A stretch of DNA of 28,193 bases from Branchiostoma floridae (lineage: Eukaryota > Chordata > Leptocardii > Amphioxiformes > Branchiostomatidae): positions 7,476,138 through 7,504,330 of the forward strand of contig NC_049991.1 in NCBI RefSeq assembly GCF_000003815.2. The letters are read 5' to 3'. The stretch's first letter is position 1, and the number at the start of each line of letters is the position of its first letter. Of this stretch, positions 1-10,175 are shown one piece after another. Below the pieces are notes generated by a model. That model did no database searches. It worked only from the letters and a program-made list of their open reading frames with translations, and had not been told where the DNA came from. The position numbers were made by a program, and so were the translations under genes.

Positions 1-2565
1 CGTATCGAAACGAACGTGCGTAAATATATTCTGTCTGAAATCACCTCACTAGAGAGAATCAACACCGAACCGATTAGCATTCACTCCCAGTTTTCGCTTC
101 ATTTGAATCAGAACTAGCACTGACAACCTAACCGTCATTATAACGTCAACGTAACGCTATGTTACAGTTTTATGTGAAAACATGAATGTATACTGAATTA
201 TGTAGTAGGAAAGAAGAGGGCATGTTAGATCTAATTTAGGCAAACGTCATTGTTTCATTCGCTTACACATGGCTATCGATCCCGTATGGGCCTTAGAAGA
301 CAAATTGAGTCTGCATATCAGACACGGTGGCACACAGACTAGGAGATTAATTGTGTTAGGTGAAACGTCCAATCGCAGACGTTGTGACGCCCGCCGTGAG
401 CTTTATTGTGTTGCTAAATTGTGAATAGGATTTACAAGAACATGTAGGTTTTAGTTTCGAGAAAATGATGTTGGGAGGGGGGCAGAATATATAATAGAAC
501 AAACAGCTAGTCTTTATATGTGTTACTGTAAAGTTTTTAATACTTTATTTGTATATATGTTGGGGGTACAGTGTTATATATTTGTGATTGTTTCAATAAT
601 TCACAATTCATGACAAGGGTCGTTGATTTTTACGGCGACGTTGCAATTGAGGCTTAACACACAGATCGATATATGCACGGAAAACAAGAGACCTGATATT
701 TGGACTTAATGTTGTACTATTGACCCGGCGTGCAAAAGGGGTGTGTGATAGCAGGTGTGGGGAGGGGGGCTGACAAAGAAAGCACTTTGAGGAAGGGAAC
801 CTAATAAACCTGGATTGCGTGGGCGTTCCCTTGATAGCGTACAAACCTGCAAGAAATCATTCGATATATCTCCAATAATTTTGGTCACGGAAAGAGGTTG
901 ACAACTCCCAATTTCCGTGTATAATGACACTGAACAGCTGGGTTTCTTTCAATGCGTTCGATGCCTTATTTGCGTGTCTTTTTATAAACGTCACCTGAGC
1001 GAAAAATCGTCGAAATTGAAGTGATGAATGACGAAGGAAAGAGGCTGGCTTGTGGCATACAGATTCGCCGTAAGGGTCCTCAGAACCAGGACGCCAAACA
1101 ACGGAGGGCTTTGTCTGGTCAACAAGGGCGCGAAATATGATTACTACTCAATTATTATTCCGTTGGAATCGCCTCCTCTCAATGGCCACATATTGAGGCC
1201 CTGTGTCTGACTATTCAAGGGGACATTACATTATACCAGCGCAATGAAGAGGAATGTCTGGAATTTCCATTACTACTATTGTTAATATGAAAGTATATGG
1301 AATTACGCTGTGATGGTATTAAGGTTCTCAAGGCAAAATCTTATGAATTATTCAAATTTAATTTCACAAGCGGAATACTGCAAACAATGGGAAAGAGCTG
1401 AAAGTGGCCCTGGATTTGCAAAGGGGGTAAGTCGTTTGTGTATTTGTGCGGGGGTTAAAATGTGTGTGTGTGTGGAGGGGTATATTAGTTTATATGCATG
1501 TGTGTATGTGCATGTGTATGTGTATGTGTGTGTGTGCGTGCGTGTGTGTGTATGTGCGTGCTTGTGTGTGTGCGTGCGTGCGTGCGAACTTGCGCGTTTA
1601 TGTGTGTGTCAGTGCGTGCGCACACGTGGAACTAGATATTATGAAAAGTCACAACCCCAAATGACTACCCCCCCCCCCCCAACCCCATGAGTAGTACACT
1701 GACACATGCACACACACGCCCTGGGCGATGAAAGTGGGTTGCTTCCATTTGTCTTATCAGATGATGCAGTTAATCCTACCGAAGCACTTTCTCCCCTTCT
1801 GTTTGCTCTCTCCCCTCTTATCTATGAGATATCCGGAAGTATAAAAAAACGCATAGCAAATCCTACTCACCCCCCTCCCCCATAAAAGCCACAAGGTGGT
1901 CCATGATCAATCTAAAAGATCTTTCCCTTCCATACATAAAAATCGTTACCGTGACTCAAAAATCAGGAAAGCGTATCAAACAGCGTTGCTATTAATGACA
2001 TCGGTATTTCTTCTTTGCCCCCTGGAAGAGGATACTATTACAATTAACTCTGCGCCACCTTAATTGCACTAAATATATCAGTTAAACCTCCGAGAATCCC
2101 CAAAATCCACGGCGGCACATACTTGATTAGACGTAATTAGTGACCTTTGTTGCATAACGGAAAAGATGCCATTCTATGACAAGGAATGCTGTATAGGGGG
2201 CTAGTAAGAGTATTTTCTACTCAAACAAACGTCAAGCTTTATTTTTACAACGCACGTCACTGTGTGAGTTATTGTGACACGGTTGACACATAAACAGGTC
2301 CTATTGTGACGCGCGGGCTTTTCTTTCACCGCTCGTTTAAAGTTCACGACACGAAGCAAGGAAAACGCGATAAAAATGCATATATTCTAGTGCCAATGCA
2401 TGTAGAAATGCATATACCAGTGGGAAATGTATATGGCTTTCCGCCAGAGACCGAAAGTGTGTCACGCGTGATAGTGGTTATCATTGGAAGGAAGGAAGGG
2501 ATGTATGCCTGTGAATGTGTGATGACAGATGTAACAAAAATGGCGGATAGCCAAGTACAACTTAC
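1..2565 (-). other. Fascin first intron (partial), no exon recognised
   Basis: This stretch lies 3' of the fascin first coding exon on the minus strand and begins, in that orientation, with a consensus GTAAG donor at 2565-2561. I scanned the minus-strand reading frames for the rest of the third and fourth beta-trefoil repeats and recognised none, so the next exon is probably beyond the left edge. The open frames here are short and low in complexity. A GT microsatellite lies inside (separate entry). Calling the whole stretch intron is inference. Confidence 0.55.
1461..1680. repeat. Compound GT microsatellite and poly-C run
   Basis: Alternating TG/CG/TA dinucleotides run from 1461 to about 1625, interrupted by a short AG-rich segment near 1475-1495. 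A 13-base C run follows at 1668-1680, and a short CA tract lies near 1709. Open reading frames through this stretch are Cys/Val/Met-rich products of the dinucleotide repeat and are not genes. Confidence 0.9.
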
Positions 2566-3385
2566 CTTGTCTGACCGAGACTAGGCGTCCGTTGTTGGCC
2601 ACGAAGACTGCTTGAGGATGACTGTCCTCTAAGACAAAGAGTTCGTCCTTTCCCGGTTTGTTGTTGCGTGTCATCATGGTGGCGGTGCCCCCCACCGCGG
2701 TCAGGTACTTCCCCATGCGGTCCTTCAGCGCGATCTTGCCCGAGCGAAACTCTAAGGTGAAGTCGGTGTCATCGCTGGAGTCGTTCACGAGGCGGCCGTC
2801 ACGGTGGAGATATTTATTGTTGCACGTTTTGATGGCGTATTTACCGTTTCTGAACTCAAGGGTGATGAGGGCGTCGTCTCCCCACGGGTGGTTCATGTCG
2901 ACCCGTAGCTCTTCATCTTCCTCGCTCCATCGTGCGTACCGCTTTCGGTTGACGTTCTTCAAGTTGACCTGCGGGTGCATGGCTAGGTGCACGGTCCACA
3001 GTTCCTCCTTCCCCACCATCTTGCTGAAGCATCGCATGTTCTCGCCGTTCCCGCTCAGGTACAGCCCGTGCGCCATGCTCCGAAACGCCCAGCGACCATC
3101 TTCGTACGGTTCGATCAGGAATTGCTCCTCCTTCCCTTGTTCTTCTGCGTCGCACGACACATTCCCGTGCCGGTCCGATGTCAGGAAGCGGTCCAGGTGA
3201 GAACGCAGGTAGACCGACTCACCTTCGGGGTCTTGCTCGATCGTCCAGGTCTGCTTTCTCTTCAGACTGTTGCCCGTGACGTTAACCTTGTTTCCGAAGA
3301 TCTCGGCCGTCAGGTACTTGTTCTTGTAGTTGATCAAGCCGAGAGACAGCTTGAGAATATCGGCATTCACTCCGTTGGTGGACAT
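2566..3385 (-). CDS. FSCN: Fascin, first coding exon (partial gene)
   Basis: Fascin cross-links actin filaments into tight parallel bundles in filopodia and similar protrusions. The exon encodes 273 residues plus one base of a split codon. It covers beta-trefoil 1 (about residues 10-135), beta-trefoil 2 (about 138-257) and the start of the third. Typical fascin stretches include GLINYKNKYLTAE (16-28), AMHPQV (135-140), KRYA (148-151), DGRLV (196-200), LEFRSGK (211-217) and GKDELF (245-250). Ser40 within NSLKRKQ matches the vertebrate protein kinase C site (Ser39 in human) that turns off actin binding. I chose the ATG at 3385, which has A at -3. The frame extends upstream only to a GTG at 3406, which is unlikely to be used in a eukaryote. 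The donor GTAAG follows at 2565 in phase 1. Vertebrate fascin genes also have one large first exon of about this length. About 220 C-terminal residues are missing because the gene runs off the left edge. Confidence 0.95.
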
Positions 3386-4510
3386 GTTGTTGACGCTGAC
3401 TAACACTCTGAACTACTGCTAAGTAGGAGACCGCAGGGCGTTTTCTACTGCGCCGGCGGAAGAGCTAACAGTCCAACGGTTACACCGTGAGCCGCACGTT
3501 TGCTTGGGTCAGAGAGCCTCTCCCGGTACACGGTTTTTCCCGGCGCATACAACACGCGCTGGCTCGACAGTTCATAGATCGATACTTCAAACACACGCCA
3601 GTCGGTCACCACCGAATTACACTTCAGCGCAAAAATGTAGCACCGGTGCAGCGTCCCGTACTAACACACAATCCGTCACTCACTGAATTCGTCAACAAGA
3701 GCGGTGGAAATCCAACCCTACTCAGGCGTAAGCGATCTCGCGGGCTATAGAAGCACCCCTAATACTGAGTCGAGCGTGCAAACACTGAAACAAGCTCTAC
3801 CTAGGCCTCTACACAACCACACAATACAACGTTTCTCTCCTTACCAGCACAGAACAAGAGCTATTTACCAAACGAGTGCAAGGCGCTACGGCTCTAGAAT
3901 TCGCCCTTCTAACACACAGCACAGCCCACGCTTATCTGACTGTGCCACGGACCTTGCTTTGACAAACTGACAATAGAACGCGGGATGGCTACCGTAACTT
4001 CCGATATTTTCGCGCATACCAAAACACAAAGGGATTTTTTTGCGGTCGACAATGAGTAATCCTTCTCATAATAAGGTAGGAATGCAGGCGCGAGGAAGCG
4101 GCGTGTATCCATCCGCGCCTACATCCATCGGAATAAGAAATATTCACCTGAGTAAGACATCCTTTAGAAATGGTTTTCTGCAAAGAATTATACAGTCTAC
4201 GTCACTTAATTGTGACCAATGAGCTGTGGCTTTATTTACGGTATTCAGGTAATCGTCTAGCCGCATAAAACATGAGTAATATTCTCTCTCAGCATCCCGG
4301 GATGGTGTCAAAATGTATGAATGCAAATAGACGACATTTGTATGCAGCAGAAGTCGCTACTGTCCATTTTGCAATAGGCCTGCGTCCGTCGGTAGCAATT
4401 ACTAACGTGGCTCGACTAATACATGTGGACGCAAATATATTGGACTCACGTATACTGCTTGAATATTTTCCGCCCAAACATTCGTTATGCGTCCAAACAG
4501 CAAAACACAA
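3386..4510. other. Fascin 5' flank, no gene seen
   Basis: This holds the fascin 5' UTR and presumably its promoter on the minus strand. Short open frames occur on both strands but none shows a recognisable domain or splice structure. I see no convincing TATA box. The stretch 3480-3970 is AC-rich on the plus strand. Confidence 0.5.
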
Positions 4511-4745
4511 AATTGTAATTTGAGAAATTGAATTAGTCCACTACAAAGATGTGGTATCTTACAGATATAAGCATACACGCTAACAATGCATTTTTGCTGT
4601 TAAATGATATGAAAAACTACTTACATTTTTCCTTGGGATTCCGTCCAAAGCAACATAACCCACAAAATTATCATTTGAGAAATTGGTAACTTACAGATAT
4701 AATCATACACACTGGCAATATAGCTTATGTAAATGATATGACACA
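4511..4745. repeat. Local direct duplication of about 80-100 bp
   Basis: Two diverged direct copies lie at about 4511-4612 and 4665-4742. Both carry TTTGAGAAATTG, then CTTACAGATATAA, then CATACAC, then AAATGATATGA in the same order. The first copy has about 25 extra bases between the first two blocks. No coding content was seen. Confidence 0.65.
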
Positions 4746-7700
4746 CTGCCACCAAAAGATGATATTTTGTTTGTGTTACTGATATGACTTGAAACTATCC
4801 CGATGACTATTATCGCTTATCAACTATGATAGTCTTGGAAGAGGGGGGAGGGGGATAAGTTAAACAGTTATTCTAGAGGCGACAATTTTTCTCTTTCCCC
4901 TTCCGCGCGGCTTTCCAGACAAAACAATCATTAGTACAATGTAATTTATTCTCGTTTTGTCATCGTACTTTAACGAGTTTCCGTCTGTGTGTTGAGACAG
5001 CTCAGGTTGACTTGTAAGTTTCCGTCTTTCTTCTGTCAACATCCTAATATCCCGGAGGAAGTTGTGGTCTTATCTTGGGGCCACCAAATCTCGCAGGAAG
5101 CACATCCTGATCGTTATCGCGAGATTTGGGGAGCCGGAAGTGATAGTGCACGAGACTGACACTCTGTCTGATACGACCTTGATTTACATATGTAAATTCT
5201 TGTATTCTCATATCTTTTAACCTCATGGTTGCTAATAATACCAAAGCTAACGCCAGAAGGTTTATTTATTTATACAATACAACTGGGTTTATCATGAATG
5301 GTCATGAATTCATTATGAATTCAGTAGCATTTATCAGAAGTTCAAAGTATAATGAAGCTAGCTATAGAAAAAAAAATGAAATAATGTAATAATTCATGAT
5401 CACAGTAATGGTGAGAAGTTGATGGGAAATTGATAATGGAAAATGTTATCCGTATTTTTCTATGCCTGACAGCTACCTCTTACCTTGCAGCTGTCAAATG
5501 CCATATTTAATCCGTGGATCATGCGGTATTTTTGACGCTAATTATGGGTCAACTCAGGAATGTCCAGCGATGTCCATTCTTTCGTACATATATGCATTAG
5601 CTGAGGAGAACATGAGAACACATGAAGAAATGTTGACAATAGATTTTTTTATCATTGAAAAAAATATATATTACAATGTCCGTGGTAGCTAAGCTAGCTG
5701 ATAAGAGATTGAGAATTCTCGGGTTTGCTTCCTGACATTCCTGACTAGACATTATGTCCTTGGTAAAGACATTTTACGCGACTTTTCTTTCTCCACCCAG
5801 GTAAAATGATACCTGACTTCGGTTGGGGAAGTAAAATCATTAGGAGGGGGTGGGTTACATCCTAAACACCATTGACAAACAGCCTAAATGCTTCTCTACT
5901 TTTGCTTCACGTATGTGTGAAACTCAATGTACACATGAAACTCTACAACAGCATTCAAATTGCTGACAGTTCAGTATGGCCGTTAAATCGCGACAGTGCA
6001 AAAATGTCACAATGTATCTATGTCCGCTCATATAAATTTCCTCGTTTTTCTCCCTATAACCAATTCATATGCATTTTCTTAAAAGTGTAAGGGGCCAGGA
6101 CATAACAACCATAAAGGCGGCACATGTAACGTTGCACAGAGAGCAATCGAACTGTGAATGGGTACGGTGAATGGTGTATGACGAATAATTGCTCGGCCCC
6201 ACCTCCACTCAACTAATGGACTAGCCCTTAATACTTATATACCCCTCGGGGCTTGAATTAGGTACTTTTGAAAGGGGTGGGAGGAGTGAAACACAACAAC
6301 TTCTCAAGTATCCCCTCCCACTAAATTATTGCCAAAGGCACTGCCTAGCGATACTAGTATTATGGCCAGACCAACCAACACTATGTGCGGTGCGGGACTG
6401 TATGTACATTATTGCTTCAAAGGGGCCTTGCTAGCACCCCACCCCCCAAATGATGTGGACATTTAAGCGCGAATGAACGTCAATTAAAGTTAGGAAACGT
6501 CAGTGAAAAAAAGGACTGTAAGCCTTTTCCCCATTCTTAATTAGGTTTATGTTTGCATTCATTCCGTCTTTTGTATTCTCAATTCGTATAAGTGCGCCTT
6601 TCTTCTTCATTTCCAGTTTGTGGCCAGTTCTTTAGCTTCAACCTGACGGCTTTGGAAGTAATTCAAGGTCACGATTTGCACGCACTCGTGTACTTCGCTT
6701 TCGAGTCGGTCCAACAATTTACTCCACAGTAGAAAGTACTGCTGTGATCCGTGCCTAACAAGAGTTTATATTTTGATTCTGAAATATTTCTAGCATTTCC
6801 TTTTATTTCAGTCACATGCGCATAAATAAAGACTACGTTAAGTACACTGCACTGACGCATTTCATTGCTGGAAATGTAACAGTATCATTTTCTGTCTCAA
6901 ACCCTACATCTAAGCCAAAATAGTTTCTGTTCCATTAGGTCGTTTTTGATAGATTACATGCTTCACTTTTGAGTGTTGCCGAAAGGGAAACGTTACCTGG
7001 ATACGGTTATCCGGATTAAGTACGTTAGAAAGGGGGCCGCGCACTACGTACGTAAGGAAAGGTCGCGACCTTAAGGCCACGGTAAGTGAATGGTACGGAT
7101 GGCATCCACGCGCACATTGACCGATTTCGAAAATTTCGTAAGGCTAGACAATTAGCTGTCAATTCGTGAAACACGCACACACACATATATCGGGGTCACA
7201 TATATATCTACTTGCATAAGGACGACTTTAAAGACTGACAGTGGGGGAGAGGGGGGGGGGGCATACGAACTCAAATGTGTTTCAAATAGCATGTTATCAT
7301 CAGCTGAATGTTTGATGCTGCCGTTTTCTATATAAAACAAAATAAATCACATTTAAAAGCCAACCATCCTAATAGATTTGTCCGACTCGTACTAGAAACT
7401 GATTCTTCTACTGTCCGTGACGTGCACTTCTATTTTTTCTGCACAATTTGGCGTTAGAAATCCGTTGTTCTGTGCTATAGACTGCCAGTAGACGGGATGT
7501 GGTCAGTGCGGTCACTGAGACATGTCAAATCGTTTGAGCCAATCATACTTACTCTACTAGCCACAAACAATCAAGAGCATCGGGGGAAAATTAGGTCATT
7601 CACCCAAGCCCGTCTACTAACGAAGGAATTATTTCTCTATTCGTAGTTTTTCCATCTAAAATACAAAATGCAAAAAAAATAGACCTAAGATGATAATCAC

Positions 7701-8249
7701 CATCTAATAATGACAATTAAAGTCAGAAAAGCCAAGAATTTAATTCTTGGCATTTCTTGCTTTCTTTTCTAACGATTATATTCATTCCTCGATTCACAGA
7801 CATAGTTTTTTTTTTCGTACATGTATAAGTGTGCAATCTTATCATTGAAGTCTGAATATCAATGTTATGACAAGAGCATACATAAGTTCTCACTAAAACA
7901 TGAAAGAATTATTTCAATAACATGAGTTTCCTTCAAACGATGTATGTCCTTCCATATAAGGCTTGAGGGGAGAAAAGACTGATCGGTGAGCTCACAGAAA
8001 AAAGTCGTCTGGGAATGACGTCACCAGGCGATGTCTGAAGTTGATACACACTCACGCGGGCGGACTATTCCACACCGCATGAGTCATGTTTAGTCAGGGG
8101 GTGTTCACATCCGCGCACAACGTGTCCCCAAATCCCAGAATTTCCTCTTCTGACATAGAACGATAAAAAGTATGCGATGTATGCATTCTAAAATGCTATC
8201 TATGCGAATGATTAAATCCTACACCATTCCTGGCGTGATTGTGGATTTT
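4746..8249. other. Intergenic, no gene recognised
   Basis: About 3.5 kb of AT-rich DNA with only short open frames (76 residues or fewer), none resembling a known protein or a run of spliced exons. It contains a G run near 7243-7261, CA/TA tracts near 7170-7210, and a hairpin at 7731-7751. Confidence 0.5.
7731..7751. repeat. Short perfect hairpin
   Basis: A 10-bp arm, GCCAAGAATT, is followed by one T and its exact reverse complement, AATTCTTGGC. It is isolated from any gene in the window, and no function can be assigned. Confidence 0.6.
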
Positions 8250-8339
8250 GCCTATTTTTCCCGCCAACCCTGCCTTGTACGTGGCAGCCAAAACTGCTGT
8301 ACACGAATACCACTCAATGGACCGATGAAATCTGGTTTA

Positions 8340-8480
8340 TTTGTATGAGCCATGTATGTAGACAGGTGATCACTATAGACAGGGTTCGTAATGTTTCTGT
8401 CAATGGGAAAATTATCAAAAAGAGGCCGCAAAAAAGTGGTCAAATTGGCAAGGCGGTGCATATGTACAGGTGGTCACTTG
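8340..8480. repeat. Dispersed repeat with CACTATAGACAGG motif
   Basis: The segment carries TAGACAGGTGATCACTATAG followed by ACAGGG at about 8358-8384, and a further CAGGTGGTCAC near 8467-8477. The same CACTATAGACAGG core recurs at 23229-23257, again with a second GGTGGTCACTATAG beside it. This matches a short-period dispersed repeat of unknown family. The minus-strand open frame across it is not a gene. Confidence 0.6.
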
Positions 8481-10160
8481 TGGAGGTTTGACTCGTAACA
8501 TGACGATTTTCAAGTCAACAGTGTACTGACTGTGAACGTACTGTCACATTGACATGCATTGGTTGATAGTGACTCATAACTTGATATATTAAGTGTTATA
8601 CAAGCCCATCCCATAGACCATACATAAAAACACATTCGTAACGTCACTTCGAGTAACGTTATGGAAGTTGTATGGATACCATACCCCAACCTCACGATGG
8701 ATACTTGAGATCGGGCCGAGTGCATGAGAAAAGAAATGCAAAGACTCCTAGCCCTAGGATACCTTTTGCAGGCTAACTTCTCGGCTAAAAATTCACCCAC
8801 CATTTAAAAACAATTTCCATGGAAGACTTGCCTGAACTGGAATGCCACTATTTTAGAAGAAGCAACAAATCAGTTTTGCTTTCAGAATAACACCTGATTT
8901 TGCAAATTGTGTGCTATTTTTAATGTAATTCTTTATTCACCAACGCCATGTGTACTTTTTTTGTTTTTACCTAAAAAATATATTTCGTGGATTGTCCCCA
9001 CAACACCTTTTTTTGCCTGGTGAGCTCATTTACTAAAGCCCCATGTAACGCGAAACTTCGGGACCTTGCCATGTAAACTCGGAACATACAAGACAGAGGC
9101 CAGCTGTTTCCGGCCAGATGGCTTGCATTTCCGGTGCGGGAAGAGATGTAGACGTTTGGATGAAGGAATATCCGCATGTGTCACGTGTCATGTCTGTTTG
9201 GAACGGTTTTCAGGTTCAATGTTGGGACACTTTTAACGTCATATATATAGCATCCTATATATGGATATTCGTATAGAGGAGTTGGGAGATATTGCAACTT
9301 TGGCCTGAGTCCAATTATCTTTCAAAGTTTCATGAAAGTACTAGTAACTAACTCCAGACTCTAGCTACATGGAGTTTAATTGCCTTTAATGAACTACAGT
9401 TGAAGCAACAGTAACATGTACCAATCCACACGATACATTGTGCATTGTCACTGGATGGTACTACGTTTGTGTTGAAGGCAATTTTTGTAATGATAGTCTA
9501 GTGATACATTTTGATAAGCACATTAAACATTTAGATATACACAGAGTGTTAGCTGGTCTGGAAGTATTCATACAAAAATGGCACATGTGTAACTACATAT
9601 CCCCCCTCTCTAGATCACGATCTCCTTCATTTTGGAGAAACGGTTGATACGGGTGTTTTTCATTAACGACGACACGCTTCTATATAACGTTACATGTACT
9701 GTACTAGTACTTGGGCAGGTGGTCGCCTTACTAGGTTGCCGTCAGGAAAGCGTATCAACAGCGGCGTCTAGCGGCGGCAGTGTTGAGTGCAGTCACCTGT
9801 GTAGGAGACCACCTGTGCGATGATACATGTATGTACTAGTACTCGGAAAAGTAATATATCTTTGCAAAGATAAAAGTATCGGGGCTGAGATTTTATCCTA
9901 CAAAAGTCCTTACGAAAGTCGCTGTACTTTTGTTGTCCCAATAATTAACGTTTATCACATTTGTATAAGGAAATGCTGAAATAGCCTTATTTGCTAAGAT
10001 GAGATTTCATAATTTGACAAGAAAATATCTGAAGTTGCAAGAAATTTAGAAATACATTTTGTACATGGTTTAAGTTACATTCGTTGTTGCTCATAAAGAA
10101 TTCAGAAAAAGTTGCATCATTTTGATGCTCTCACCAAGGTAACTTGAGTAACCTTTGACC
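8481..10160. other. ALG1 upstream region
   Basis: No coding exon was recognised. The palindrome TACTAGTAC occurs twice, near 9700 and 9833, on either side of a small imperfect foldback with CAGGTGGTC and GACCACCTG arms (about 9716-9814). A 16-bp palindrome, TATCTTTGCAAAGATA, lies near 9857. The last 100 bp before 10168 should hold the ALG1 promoter and 5' UTR, and no TATA box is obvious. Confidence 0.5.
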
Positions 10161-10164
10161 TTCC

Positions 10165-10175
10165 AAGATGGCGGC
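10165..10175 (+). promoter_or_regulatory. YY1-type motif overlapping the ALG1 start codon
   Basis: AAGATGGCGGC is an exact match to the canonical YY1 site. It contains the start ATG and a strong Kozak context (A at -3, G at +4). In animal genomes this motif is typical of TATA-less housekeeping promoters at or just after the transcription start, which would give a very short 5' UTR. A nuclear-receptor half-site, TGACCTT, lies just upstream at 10156-10162. Confidence 0.7.

Noticed and set aside
1310-1690. 126-codon frame rich in Cys/Val through 1446-1664
   Set aside because: It is the translation of a GT microsatellite and has no other support.
2462-2565. Extension of the fascin frame past residue 273
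   Set aside because: It reads through a consensus GTAAG donor into intron, and the extra residues do not resemble the third beta-trefoil.
2658-3403. Long plus-strand frames opposite the fascin exon (2658-3200 and 2987-3403)
   Set aside because: These are antisense shadows of a GC-rich coding exon. The minus-strand protein is unmistakably fascin.
3897-3908. GAATTCGCCCTT, identical to the insert junction of a common TA-cloning vector, next to an XbaI site
   Set aside because: It is only 12 bases, and neither side shows further vector sequence. It reads as genomic DNA upstream of fascin, so chance is more likely than contamination.
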